NCBI GenBank assembly: GCA_035999365.1
Contig: DASYGT010000015.1
Span: 1-64,000 of the forward strand
DNA: 64,000 nucleotides
DNA from: DASYGT01 sp035999365
GTDB lineage: Bacteria > Actinomycetota > Actinomycetes > Mycobacteriales > Jatrophihabitantaceae
Reading direction: 5' to 3'
The notes under the pieces are model-generated. The model was not told the DNA's origin, ran no database searches, and saw nothing but the letters and a program-made list of their open reading frames with translations. This document shows, piece by piece, positions 1-6,842 of the stretch. Position numbers and translations under genes: made by a program. The stretch's first letter is position 1. Each line of letters opens with the position of its first letter.

Positions 1-601
1 AGTCCGGCATGCTTTCACCGTGAAAGCCGAAGTTGTCGACGTCCCGTCGCCCCGGTGTGCCCCCGTCGCCGCCTGTGCCGTTGAAGCCAGACAAACCCCC
101 GCCGCCAGCGCGCAGCACCTGCGTCCCACTGCCGCCTTGACCGCCCCCAACGCCCGCGGCGCCCGCACCTCCGTTGCCGCCGCCGCCGCGTCCGCCGCCG
201 CCACCAGCGATCAGCAATCTAAGCCCGTCGCGGAGCACGGCCGAGGCGCCGCCGCCGCCGTAGCCCAGGGCGCCGAACCCCGATCCGCCCGTCGCGCCGT
301 CGGGGAAACCGCCGAAGTGCGGGTCGCCGTCGAAGCTACCGGCTGCACCGGCCACGTTGAGAACCAGAACCTCGCCGGCCGTCACCGGAATCGTGGCACT
401 GACAAAGCCGCCGAGACCGCCGCCGCCGTCCACACCCTCGCCACCCTGAGCGCCGTAGACCGAGAAGGTCGCAGAGGTCACTCCCGGCGGCACCAGCCAC
501 AACTGAGCCGAGCCGGTGTATTCGTAGGTGAGCGTCGTCGCCTGGGCGGGACTGGCGAGCACGACCAAACCGGAACAGAGCAGAACCAGGGTGCCGAGCA
601 C
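1..601 (-). CDS. Glycine-rich secreted protein, truncated by the window edge
   Basis: Read on the minus strand, this frame has a hydrophobic leader (LVLLCSGLVVLASPAQA) resembling a signal peptide with an AXA cleavage site. It is followed by a beta-type region (YEYTGSAQLWLVPPGVTSATF) and then long glycine runs (IAGGGGGRGGGG). Glycine-rich exported proteins of this style are known from soil actinobacteria, but the function is unknown. The reading frame leaves the window before a stop. The start is uncertain. No ATG occurs between the in-frame TAA near 700 and the leader, so the GTG at 601 is used, although this gives little positive charge ahead of the hydrophobic stretch. The gene lies in the presumed integrated element. 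Confidence 0.6.
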   Translation of the reverse strand, partial: MLGTLVLLCSGLVVLASPAQATTLTYEYTGSAQLWLVPPGVTSATFSVYGAQGGEGVDGGGGLGGFVSATIPVTAGEVLVLNVAGAAGSFDGDPHFGGFPDGATGGSGFGALGYGGGGASAVLRDGLRLLIAGGGGGRGGGGNGGAGAAGVGGGQGGSGTQVLRAGGGGLSGFNGTGGDGGTPGRRDVDNFGFHGESMPD

Positions 602-1304
602 CGCCAGCGCGCGGTGCCGAAACGACCCCCGAACGCCGCGCTCGAAGCTGCGACGTGCTGCTAGCAGCACGACCAGCTCCAAGACGATGGCGCGAATGTT
701 AGTGAGAAATCAAGGTCAGAAGGTGGCCTTCGGACAGCTTGCGACAACGTTGGTGCCGTGCCGGTCCGGGCAGCTTGGCCAGGACAGCTGTTGCCAGTTG
801 CTCGGTCGACGTAGTGGCCGCCTCGACCGAGAGGGATGGCCTCATTTCGTCCCCCCAGCTCGGGCATGAATGCCGTACGTGAAATGGCCTCGCCGACCAG
901 CCGGGCTGTAAGCCTCGTCCTCGTCGTCGCCGCGCGACCCTTCATCCCGGACTGCCGGATCCGCATGATGCCCCCCCGTACCGCGAAGGCGGCAAGCCAG
1001 ATCATCCGCGCACGAACCCACGACACGACCGATGGTTGCAAGTGACGGCACGCATTGACCGGGTTAGACATCACGCATAACAACAAGGCACCACGTAATG
1101 AGGCTCCACAGGCTCTCGGCCGGCAACGGGTACACGTGCCTGACACGACAGATGCAACCCCGGACGATACGAACCGCGGGTACGGCAGCATCAGCGCCTA
1201 CTACGAGCAGACCGTGCCGCCAAACACCAGCATCGTAGGGGCCACCAAATCATGGCAACGGAGACGACCGGACGTGCCGCGAGCCGGTCCGCTGATGACT
1301 CGGT
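602..1304. other. Gene-poor 0.7 kb stretch in the presumed element
   Basis: I see no convincing gene here. Several overlapping open frames exist on both strands, but they are arginine- and proline-rich, lack recognisable motifs and look like high-GC shadows. No tRNA, terminator hairpin or long repeat stands out. The sequence from about 1060 to 1260 is visibly richer in A and T than the core genes further right. Confidence 0.5.
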
Positions 1305-1796
1305 CTAGGTGCCTTCAGGATCTTCGGTGGCTGGTCGACGCCACGAGCGCCCGATCTCGGCTTCGAAGGCCAACCGCACATCCACGGTGTCGTAGATGAT
1401 GTGCAGTTCGGCGATCTTGCCGTCTGATCGGAGGACGGCCACGTCCACCACGTCGAATGGGGCGGCGTGACCTGATGGCAACCGCCTGTCGAAATGGAAC
1501 CAGAAGCTCACCGTCGCGTTGCCAGTCTGGTCTCTGCCGCTCATCACCGACTTCAACGTCAGATTCGCTTGCGCCGTGTCCGCAAATAGGGCGGTGTAGA
1601 AATCGAGAGGGGCACGCGGCCCGTAGAGCGGCGAGTTAACGACCCCTCCGTCGGCGAACAGACCGACGACCCGTGCGGAATCCTTTTCTGCGATAGCGCG
1701 AAGATATGTCTCAACGAGATCGTCGGCGGCGGTGTTCACGTCCCGACCGTATCTCGGGTCGGCGGCGGCACCCGTTGATAGGAAGCATCCGGTCAT
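1305..1796 (-). CDS. SnoaL/NTF2-like fold protein
   Basis: The 163-residue product has the pattern of a SnoaL-like/NTF2-like alpha+beta barrel. An N-terminal helix pair (DLVETYLRAIAEKDSARVVGLF) is followed by an acidic turn, a short helix around FYTALFADT and curved strands (ATVSFWFHFDRR, DVVDVAVLRSDGKIAELHIIYD). Such domains serve as small-molecule isomerases, hydrolases or ligand pockets, and no substrate can be inferred. The ATG at 1796 is used, but the conserved part begins near the GTG at 1739, which may be the true start. It lies just downstream of the lipoprotein gene on the same strand. Confidence 0.65.
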   Translation of the reverse strand: MTGCFLSTGAAADPRYGRDVNTAADDLVETYLRAIAEKDSARVVGLFADGGVVNSPLYGPRAPLDFYTALFADTAQANLTLKSVMSGRDQTGNATVSFWFHFDRRLPSGHAAPFDVVDVAVLRSDGKIAELHIIYDTVDVRLAFEAEIGRSWRRPATEDPEGT

Positions 1797-1838
1797 GCTG
1801 CTAGGTGGGCGGAAGAACGGTGCTTGTCGTGCGCTCGT

Positions 1839-2291
1839 TCATGTGCCAGATAACGGTGAGAGGTCGGGAAGGGTCGACACCAGGAGTCGACACCACCCTG
1901 GTCTCGGACGCCCAAGCCTGCCTCGGGCACCCCTGGTAGGGGCCATTTGGATGCTGACGTGCGTAGCAGTATCCACGGTGATCGACTCGGGCATCGGACC
2001 CACACACCGATTGCTGGTGACCTCAAACTCCAGTAGCTCGGGGCTCACTCTCGCCGCGAGTTGGCGATGTGCCTTCAGCGCGGCTAGCCCGACCGCAACG
2101 GTGAAGCCCGGGGCCGAGAGTGGCCGTGATCCGACGTACTGCCCCGACGCGGGATACGCGAAGCCTGACCCTGTCGCCTTGGTACTCGGCACCGAGGAAT
2201 GCCCGCTTGGGTGAGGGTGGGCAGTGCAGCCACTCGCAAGAGCCGTGATGAGGACGACTGCAGTCGCCGCGCGGGGACGCAACCGCTCCAC
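1839..2291 (-). CDS. Putative lipoprotein, C-terminus probably frameshifted
   Basis: A GTG start opens a 150-residue frame beginning with a lipoprotein signal: positively charged n-region, hydrophobic core and lipobox LASGC (Cys near residue 22). A Pro/Ser-rich linker and a plausible folded part (ELLEFEVTSNRCVGPMPES) follow. After about position 1930 this frame turns into Gly/Arg/Pro-rich text, whereas a neighbouring frame reads sensibly (VVSTPGVDPS ... LTVIWHMNERTTST) to a TAG at 1801. This suggests a frameshift and an original gene of 1801-2291. No family is recognised. It overlaps the broken HTH gene upstream. Confidence 0.45.
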   Translation of the reverse strand: MERLRPRAATAVVLITALASGCTAHPHPSGHSSVPSTKATGSGFAYPASGQYVGSRPLSAPGFTVAVGLAALKAHRQLAARVSPELLEFEVTSNRCVGPMPESITVDTATHVSIQMAPTRGARGRLGRPRPGWCRLLVSTLPDLSPLSGT

Positions 2292-2498
2292 TATCCATCG
2301 CGACGGCGATCCTCTCGTCGACGACCGTGGTCGGAACGATCAGTCGCCCCATGATCTGGACGGCGGGACACTTTCCGCCGCGAATCGCGCGATAGACCGT
2401 CATCGGCGAAACGCCGAGGACTTCGGCTGCCTCGGCGACGCTGTAGAACCGCCGCTCGAGTCGCCCTCGCGCTGCGGCATTGTCAACGTGCTCCCCAC
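2263..2498 (-). pseudogene. Excisionase-like HTH DNA-binding gene, frameshifted
   Basis: A strong ribosome-binding site (GAGGAGG, 2504-2510) stands five bases before a GTG at 2498. That frame reads VGSTLTMPQREGDSSG and then fails, stopping near 2400. From about 2450 another frame, which has no start codon of its own, reads RRFYSVAEAAEVLGV followed by SPMTVYRAIRGGK and GRLIVPTTVVDERI. This is the classic helix-turn-helix of excisionase-type (MerR-like) proteins that are often encoded beside integration sites. A frameshift around codons 14-17 is therefore likely. The 3' limit is unclear because the HTH frame continues open across the lipoprotein gene. Its place next to the tRNA fragment fits an xis gene of a decayed element. 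Confidence 0.6.
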
Positions 2499-2686
2499 GA
2501 TTACCTCCTCAGCCGAAGGGTCCTACAACGACCCTGGTAGCAAGAAGGAGTTGCGGTCGGGGATCGCGAGTTCGTGGGATGGTTCGTGGGATGAACCTGA
2601 GTCCACCGGGGCGTGCGCAGTGGCCTCTGATGCGCAGACTGTGGCTAATGCGGTTGTAGATGGCATGGCTCACGCCGCCCTCCGCC

Positions 2687-2728
2687 CTCCTAAGCCGGGC
2701 GTCGCAGGTTCGAATCCTGCCGGGGGCA
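2687..2728 (+). other. attachment-site scar: 3' half of tRNA-Arg(CCT)
   Basis: The segment carries an anticodon loop CTCCTAA (anticodon CCT), the 3' anticodon stem GCCGG and variable loop GCGTC. It also has a perfect T-arm (GCAGG, TTCGAAT, CCTGC) and the acceptor 3' strand CGGGGGC plus discriminator A. No D-arm or 5' acceptor strand (expected GCCCCCG) is found in the preceding 80 bases. A tRNA 3' fragment without its 5' half is what tyrosine-recombinase elements leave at one end (attL/attR). The intact tRNA would lie to the left, outside this window. Confidence 0.75.
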
Positions 2729-2784
2729 CGTCGTGATTGTCTTGCTTCGGTAGGTCTTTGACAGGCGCGGCGGCGCTGCCTGCG

Positions 2785-3954
2785 TCAGCGGAAGGCGAAG
2801 TGTGGTGCCGGGTCGCAGCCGGCACCATCGTCGGTGTCGACGTGCGGCTCGTACGCCAGGCGATAGCCGCGCTTGACGACAGTCTGGATCATGCGTGGCT
2901 CGTCCAGCGCCGTGCGCAGCCGTGCAATCGTCACCTCCACGGCGTGCTCGTCCTGGCCGTGACCGCTGAGAGAATCGAGCAGGTCGGCGCGACTGACGAC
3001 CGTCCCCGGATGACGCGCAAGCCTCGTGAGAACGGCCATGCCGTTTGACGGAAGGGGTACGAGACGGTCGTCGATCACCACGGCGTGGCCACGCAGCTCG
3101 AGCCGATGCCCGGCGACCGTGAGTACACGTCCGGCTCGAGAAGGCAGCTCCTTGCCGATCACTCGAACAAGCGCGCCGAGACGCGGACGATCAGGCTGCA
3201 CTGTCGGCACGTCGGACCGGATGAGCGGACTCGCGGTGACGGGTCCGACGCAGCAGGCGAGAACATCGCCGCGCAGCGCGTCAAGGACTGACTCGACGCG
3301 TTCCTCACTCTCGGCGACACGGAGGAAGCTCACAGCCGCCGGGGCGCTGGTGAACACGACAGCGTCCACCTGCCGGTCGGCAACCGCGGTGACCAGCCTG
3401 ACGAGCGGCACGGTGTCCTCCGGGAGCATCCAGCGATAGACCGGCACCTCAATGATCTCCGCGCCCGCGGCGCGCAATGCTTGTACAAGGTCCGGGATCG
3501 GTTCGCCGTGCAGCTGCACGGCAATGCGTTTGCCTTCGATGTCCTGTGCCAGGAGGTACTCGAGCACCTCGGTCGTGGACTCCGACTCCGGTGACCACTC
3601 CTCGATCAGCCCTGCCGCGCGAACCGCCCCACGAGCCTTCGGCCCTCGGGTCACGACGGTGGCGCCCTCGATCCGGGCGGTGAGTTCGGCGATCAGCCCC
3701 CAACCGTCGGCGGCCTCCATCCAGCCACGAAAGCCGATCCCGGTCGTCACCACCACGATGTCCGGAGCCACCTCGAGGCAACGCAGTGTCGCGGCGAGTG
3801 TTTCGCTGTCATCTGGCAACGGCACGATTCGGATCGCGGGTCCGTACACCACGCGCGCGCCACGCCTTTCCAGCGCCGCGCCGAGTTCCTCGCGGCGCCG
3901 CGCCGATGTGATGCCGATGGTGTACCCCGCAAGCTCGCCGATGCTTCCGGTCAC
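2785..3954 (-). CDS. HemD-like uroporphyrinogen-III synthase domain fused to OmpR-type winged helix
   Basis: The 389-residue protein has two parts. Residues 1 to about 265 match the uroporphyrinogen-III synthase fold (GYTIGITSARRREELG, VVTTGIGFRGW, FTSAPAAVSFL). Residues from about 285 on form an OmpR/PhoB-type winged helix (HPGTVVSRADLLDSL ... DEHAVEVTIARLRTAL). Actinobacteria have such proteins as likely transcription regulators, often beside nirBD, rather than as the heme-pathway enzyme. The GTG at 3954 overlaps the nirD stop, implying translational coupling. Regulation of nitrite/nitrate genes is inference from family and context. Confidence 0.82.
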   Translation of the reverse strand: MTGSIGELAGYTIGITSARRREELGAALERRGARVVYGPAIRIVPLPDDSETLAATLRCLEVAPDIVVVTTGIGFRGWMEAADGWGLIAELTARIEGATVVTRGPKARGAVRAAGLIEEWSPESESTTEVLEYLLAQDIEGKRIAVQLHGEPIPDLVQALRAAGAEIIEVPVYRWMLPEDTVPLVRLVTAVADRQVDAVVFTSAPAAVSFLRVAESEERVESVLDALRGDVLACCVGPVTASPLIRSDVPTVQPDRPRLGALVRVIGKELPSRAGRVLTVAGHRLELRGHAVVIDDRLVPLPSNGMAVLTRLARHPGTVVSRADLLDSLSGHGQDEHAVEVTIARLRTALDEPRMIQTVVKRGYRLAYEPHVDTDDGAGCDPAPHFAFR

Positions 3955-4292
3955 AGCAGAACCTCCACGCGTCCATGCCTGAGTCTCACGCTGTAGACAG
4001 GGATGCGAACGCCACCGTCGTCCAGACAAGTACCCGTCGTCAGGTCGAAGGCCTGCTTGTAGATCGGTGATGTCACGGTCGGAGCGTCTCCGCGCGTGCC
4101 GACGATGCCCCGGGCAAGTACGTTCGCACCGCTGAACGGGTCGCGGTTGCCCAGGGCGTAGAGGTCGCCACCATAGGTGCGGAACAACGCGATCTGACGG
4201 TCATCGACGAGCACGACGACGCCGCGCTCGACTGGCACGTCAGCGTCTCGACAGACTTCGACCCACGACGCGTCGGAACGATGCGTGGTCAT
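3951..4292 (-). CDS. nirD: Nitrite reductase small subunit NirD
   Basis: The 113-residue product has the Rieske-like NirD fold: WVEVCRDADVPVERGVVVLVDD, then QIALFRT and the region FSGANVLARGIVGTRG ... VTSPIYKQAFDL. As usual in NirD, the Rieske Cys-His ligands are absent. NirD normally pairs with the large siroheme subunit NirB to reduce nitrite to ammonia in the cytoplasm. The ATG at 4292 overlaps (ATGA) the stop of a tiny nirB remnant directly upstream, so this subunit appears orphaned here. Unless nirB is encoded elsewhere, the enzyme cannot work. Confidence 0.85.
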   Translation of the reverse strand: MTTHRSDASWVEVCRDADVPVERGVVVLVDDRQIALFRTYGGDLYALGNRDPFSGANVLARGIVGTRGDAPTVTSPIYKQAFDLTTGTCLDDGGVRIPVYSVRLRHGRVEVLL

Positions 4293-4360
4293 CTCGCGAC
4301 ACGCTCGGTGACAACATCCACCATTCCGTTGCCGACGACGACTACATGCCTGCTGTGCAC
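4289..4360 (-). pseudogene. nirB: nirB remnant: 23-codon ORF left by an internal deletion
   Basis: Behind a good ribosome-binding site (GGAGGA, 4365-4370) a GTG at 4360 opens a frame reading VHSRHVVVVGNGMV. This matches the typical NirB N-terminus with its first dinucleotide-binding motif (VVVVGNGMVG). It then jumps to DVVTERVAR and stops, the TGA overlapping the nirD ATG as expected for the end of nirB. The intervening roughly 800 codons of a normal nirB are missing, and the frame is preserved. The assignment of the last nine residues to the NirB C-terminus is inference. Confidence 0.65.
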
Positions 4361-4570
4361 GATTCCTCCGGATCTGCCGATGCCGCCATCCTGCGCTCGG
4401 CGCCGCTCGCGGGTGTGTCGCTGCCGTTACGGGCGGGCTACGGACGCCGCACATCAGGCGTCGAACCGATGTACGACGGCGTGGGCGGTCTCACACCAGC
4501 ACCGCGGAATTGCGGCCGGTGAGTCGACGCTCTCCCGATTCGCAGGATCGATTACCTAGACTCCCTCGCC
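4361..4570. other. Divergent intergenic region between the nirB relic and the phosphoesterase gene
   Basis: About 210 bases separate the two divergent start sites, so both promoters must lie here. A plausible -10-like TACCTA lies at 4552-4557, about 14 bases before the + strand gene. I see no clear operator palindrome. Confidence 0.35.
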
Positions 4571-6064
4571 ATGACCCGGATTGGACGCCCGCTGCTCGGC
4601 CTGACCGCGGCAGCACTCGGTATGAGTGCCCTGGTGTCCTGTTCGAGTTCGCCGCGTGCGACACACCCCGCGCCGAGCACCGGCATCCACAAGATCAAGC
4701 ACGTCATCGTCGTGATGCAGGAGAATCGCTCCTTCGATACCTACTTCGGCACCTATCCGGGCGCGGACGGCATACCGATGGCCGGTGGCAAGCCGACCGT
4801 GTGCGTCCCTTCCGGCACCGCCGCGCCGTGTGTCCGCCCGTACGCCGACCACAGGGACGTGAACGGCGGCGGTCCGCACGCGCATGTCGACGCGGTGGGC
4901 GACATCGACGGCGGGAAGATGGATGGCTACATCAGGCAGTTGAACGTCGCGAAACATCAGTGCGGCAACTCCACCGATCCGGCGTGCACCGCGACGAACA
5001 CGCCCGATGTGCTCAGCTACCACACACAGTCGGACATACCGAACTACTGGAAGTACGCGAAGGACTTCGTGCTGCAGGACCACATGTTCGAGCCCAACTC
5101 ATCCTGGAGCCTCCCCGCGCACTTGTTCACGGTGTCGGAGTGGTCGGCACTGTGCACGCAGCACAACAACCCGCGCAGCTGCGTCAACGACCTGCAGAAT
5201 CCGGGGTACCCGTACTACCTCGGCATGCCGAACTCAGACGTCCAGCAGGGCGTCGGGCCCGGGTCGGCACCGATCTACGCGTGGACGGATCTCACGTACC
5301 TGATGTACCAGAACTCGGTGTCGTGGCGTTATTACGTCGCGGCGGGAACCGAACCGGACTGCCGCCAGGATGCCGCCCTCACCTGCGCGCCGGTCCGCCA
5401 GGACTCCAAGACGCCGGGGATCTGGAATCCGCTGCCGTGGTTCGACACCGTCCGCCAGGACGGCCAGGAGAACAACATCCAGGCGACCGAGCAGTACTTC
5501 GCCGCAGCCAAGAGCGGCACCCTCCCGGCAGTGAGCTGGGTGATCCCGTCCGGTGCCGACAGCGAGCACCCGCCGTCACCGGTGAGCCGCGGGCAGTCAT
5601 GGGTCACCAGTGTCGTCAACGCCGCCATGCGCGGCCCCGATTGGAACTCGACCGCGATCTTCGTCGTGTGGGACGACTGGGGCGGCTTTTATGACCACGT
5701 GAAGCCGCCGACCGTGGACATCAACGGGTACGGCCTGCGAGTGCCCGGGCTGGTGATCAGTCCGTACGCCAAGCGTGGCTACATCGACAGCCAGACCCTG
5801 TCGTTCGATGCGTACGTCAAGTTCATCGAGGACGACTTTCTGGGAAGTCAACGCCTCAACCCGCTGGACGACGGCCGCCCCGACCCGCGTACGAGCGTCC
5901 GCGAGAACGCCAGCGTCCTGGGCAATCTGGTCAGCGACTTCGACTTCGCCCAGTCGCCGCGGCCGCCAGAGCTGCTCCCGGTGAATCCACACACCACCCT
6001 CACGGGCACCCCCACGTCCGGGCATCTCAGCCCAGCTCAATTGGCGGGCGACTCGGACGGCTGA
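4571..6064 (+). CDS. Phosphoesterase (phospholipase C / AcpA type) lipoprotein
   Basis: The 497-residue protein starts with a lipoprotein signal peptide (lipobox LVSC, Cys24). It then shows the signature of the PF04185 phosphoesterase family: HVIVVMQENRSFDTYF near residues 44-58 and FVVWDDWGGFYDHV near residues 365-380, both metal/phosphate-site motifs. VPGLVISPYAKRG and SFDAYVKFIEDDF follow. The family includes bacterial phospholipases C and acid phosphatases acting outside the membrane. Membrane-anchored hydrolysis of phosphate esters or phospholipids for phosphate scavenging is likely, but the substrate cannot be read from the sequence. It is monocistronic. Confidence 0.88.
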   Translation: MTRIGRPLLGLTAAALGMSALVSCSSSPRATHPAPSTGIHKIKHVIVVMQENRSFDTYFGTYPGADGIPMAGGKPTVCVPSGTAAPCVRPYADHRDVNGGGPHAHVDAVGDIDGGKMDGYIRQLNVAKHQCGNSTDPACTATNTPDVLSYHTQSDIPNYWKYAKDFVLQDHMFEPNSSWSLPAHLFTVSEWSALCTQHNNPRSCVNDLQNPGYPYYLGMPNSDVQQGVGPGSAPIYAWTDLTYLMYQNSVSWRYYVAAGTEPDCRQDAALTCAPVRQDSKTPGIWNPLPWFDTVRQDGQENNIQATEQYFAAAKSGTLPAVSWVIPSGADSEHPPSPVSRGQSWVTSVVNAAMRGPDWNSTAIFVVWDDWGGFYDHVKPPTVDINGYGLRVPGLVISPYAKRGYIDSQTLSFDAYVKFIEDDFLGSQRLNPLDDGRPDPRTSVRENASVLGNLVSDFDFAQSPRPPELLPVNPHTTLTGTPTSGHLSPAQLAGDSDG

Positions 6065-6161
6065 CGGTCCAGATCCCGCCTCGGCGGTATCAGCGGCCCC
6101 GGAACGGGCTCTCCTCATGCAAGGACGCACGGGCGTCCACGATCGAGGAGTCAGGATCGCG

Positions 6162-6818
6162 ATGCCGCACACATCGGACGTGACGATCATGTTCACCGAC
6201 GTGGTCGGCTCCACGCAGTTGCTCGATCGTCTCGGTGACGAGCTGGGTGCCGCCCTCATGCAACGGCACTTCGCAGGACTGCGCTCCTCGGCCGCGCGCC
6301 ACGGGGGCTGCGAGGTCAAGAATCTCGGCGACGGTCTCATGATCACCTTCGCCGACCCTGCTGCAGCGGTGGCGTGTGCTGCCTCGATGCAACGTGGCGT
6401 GGTTCGACACAATCTCGGCAACCGCGAACTCGCGCTCGCGTTGCGCATCGGCATCCATCGCGGCCTCGTGCTGCACGACGGCGACGACTACTTCGGCAAG
6501 CACGTCGTCATAGCCAAGCGTCTGTGCGACAGCTGCGAGGGCGGCGAGGTGATCGTGTCCGACGCCGTTCGCTCGTCGCTCACCGACGCCACGGCGCCAT
6601 GCACGTACCGCGGGGCGCTCGCGCTGCGCGGCATCTCCGATCCGGTCGACGCCGCCGATCTCCACTGGAACGTCACGTCCGAGGATGACACGCCCGCGGC
6701 TGCGCGGGACACGGTCAGGATCCGCCGCTTCCCGTTGTTGCGCACCCGCACCCGCACGACCACCGGCGCGTCGCGCCTGGGGTCGTTGGCACCGAGCCTC
6801 GCCGGCCTTCCTGCCTAG
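6162..6818 (+). CDS. Class III nucleotidyl (adenylate/guanylate) cyclase domain protein
   Basis: The 218-residue soluble protein contains a class III cyclase catalytic domain: metal-binding Asp in IMFTDVVGST (about residue 13), VKNLGDGLMITF with the second Asp and the adenine-contact Lys, and GIHRGLVLHDGDDYFGKHV. Where canonical cyclases have the transition-state pair N-x-x-x-R, this one reads VVIAKR. The Arg is present but the Asn is replaced, as in several small actinobacterial members. Activity is therefore uncertain. The ATG at 6162 is preferred to that at 6117 because the domain begins immediately and GAGGAG lies upstream. A cNMP-binding protein is encoded 2.2 kb downstream. Confidence 0.82.
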   Translation: MPHTSDVTIMFTDVVGSTQLLDRLGDELGAALMQRHFAGLRSSAARHGGCEVKNLGDGLMITFADPAAAVACAASMQRGVVRHNLGNRELALALRIGIHRGLVLHDGDDYFGKHVVIAKRLCDSCEGGEVIVSDAVRSSLTDATAPCTYRGALALRGISDPVDAADLHWNVTSEDDTPAAARDTVRIRRFPLLRTRTRTTTGASRLGSLAPSLAGLPA

Positions 6819-6842
6819 TTCCAACGCCGTTGGGACGCCCGC

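Noticed and set aside
20..664. Plus-strand alanine-rich open frame resembling a PE_PGRS-type sequence
   Set aside because: It is the complement of the glycine-rich minus-strand protein, which has a signal peptide and a sensible domain order; the plus frame has no motif.
661..1191. 176-codon minus-strand frame in the gene-poor gap
   Set aside because: Arg/Gly-rich composition, overlapping frames on both strands and no recognisable motif or ribosome-binding site; more likely a high-GC shadow.
2655..2728. Complete tRNA gene
   Set aside because: No D-arm and no GCCCCCG 5' acceptor strand at the required distance; only the 3' part from the anticodon loop on is present.
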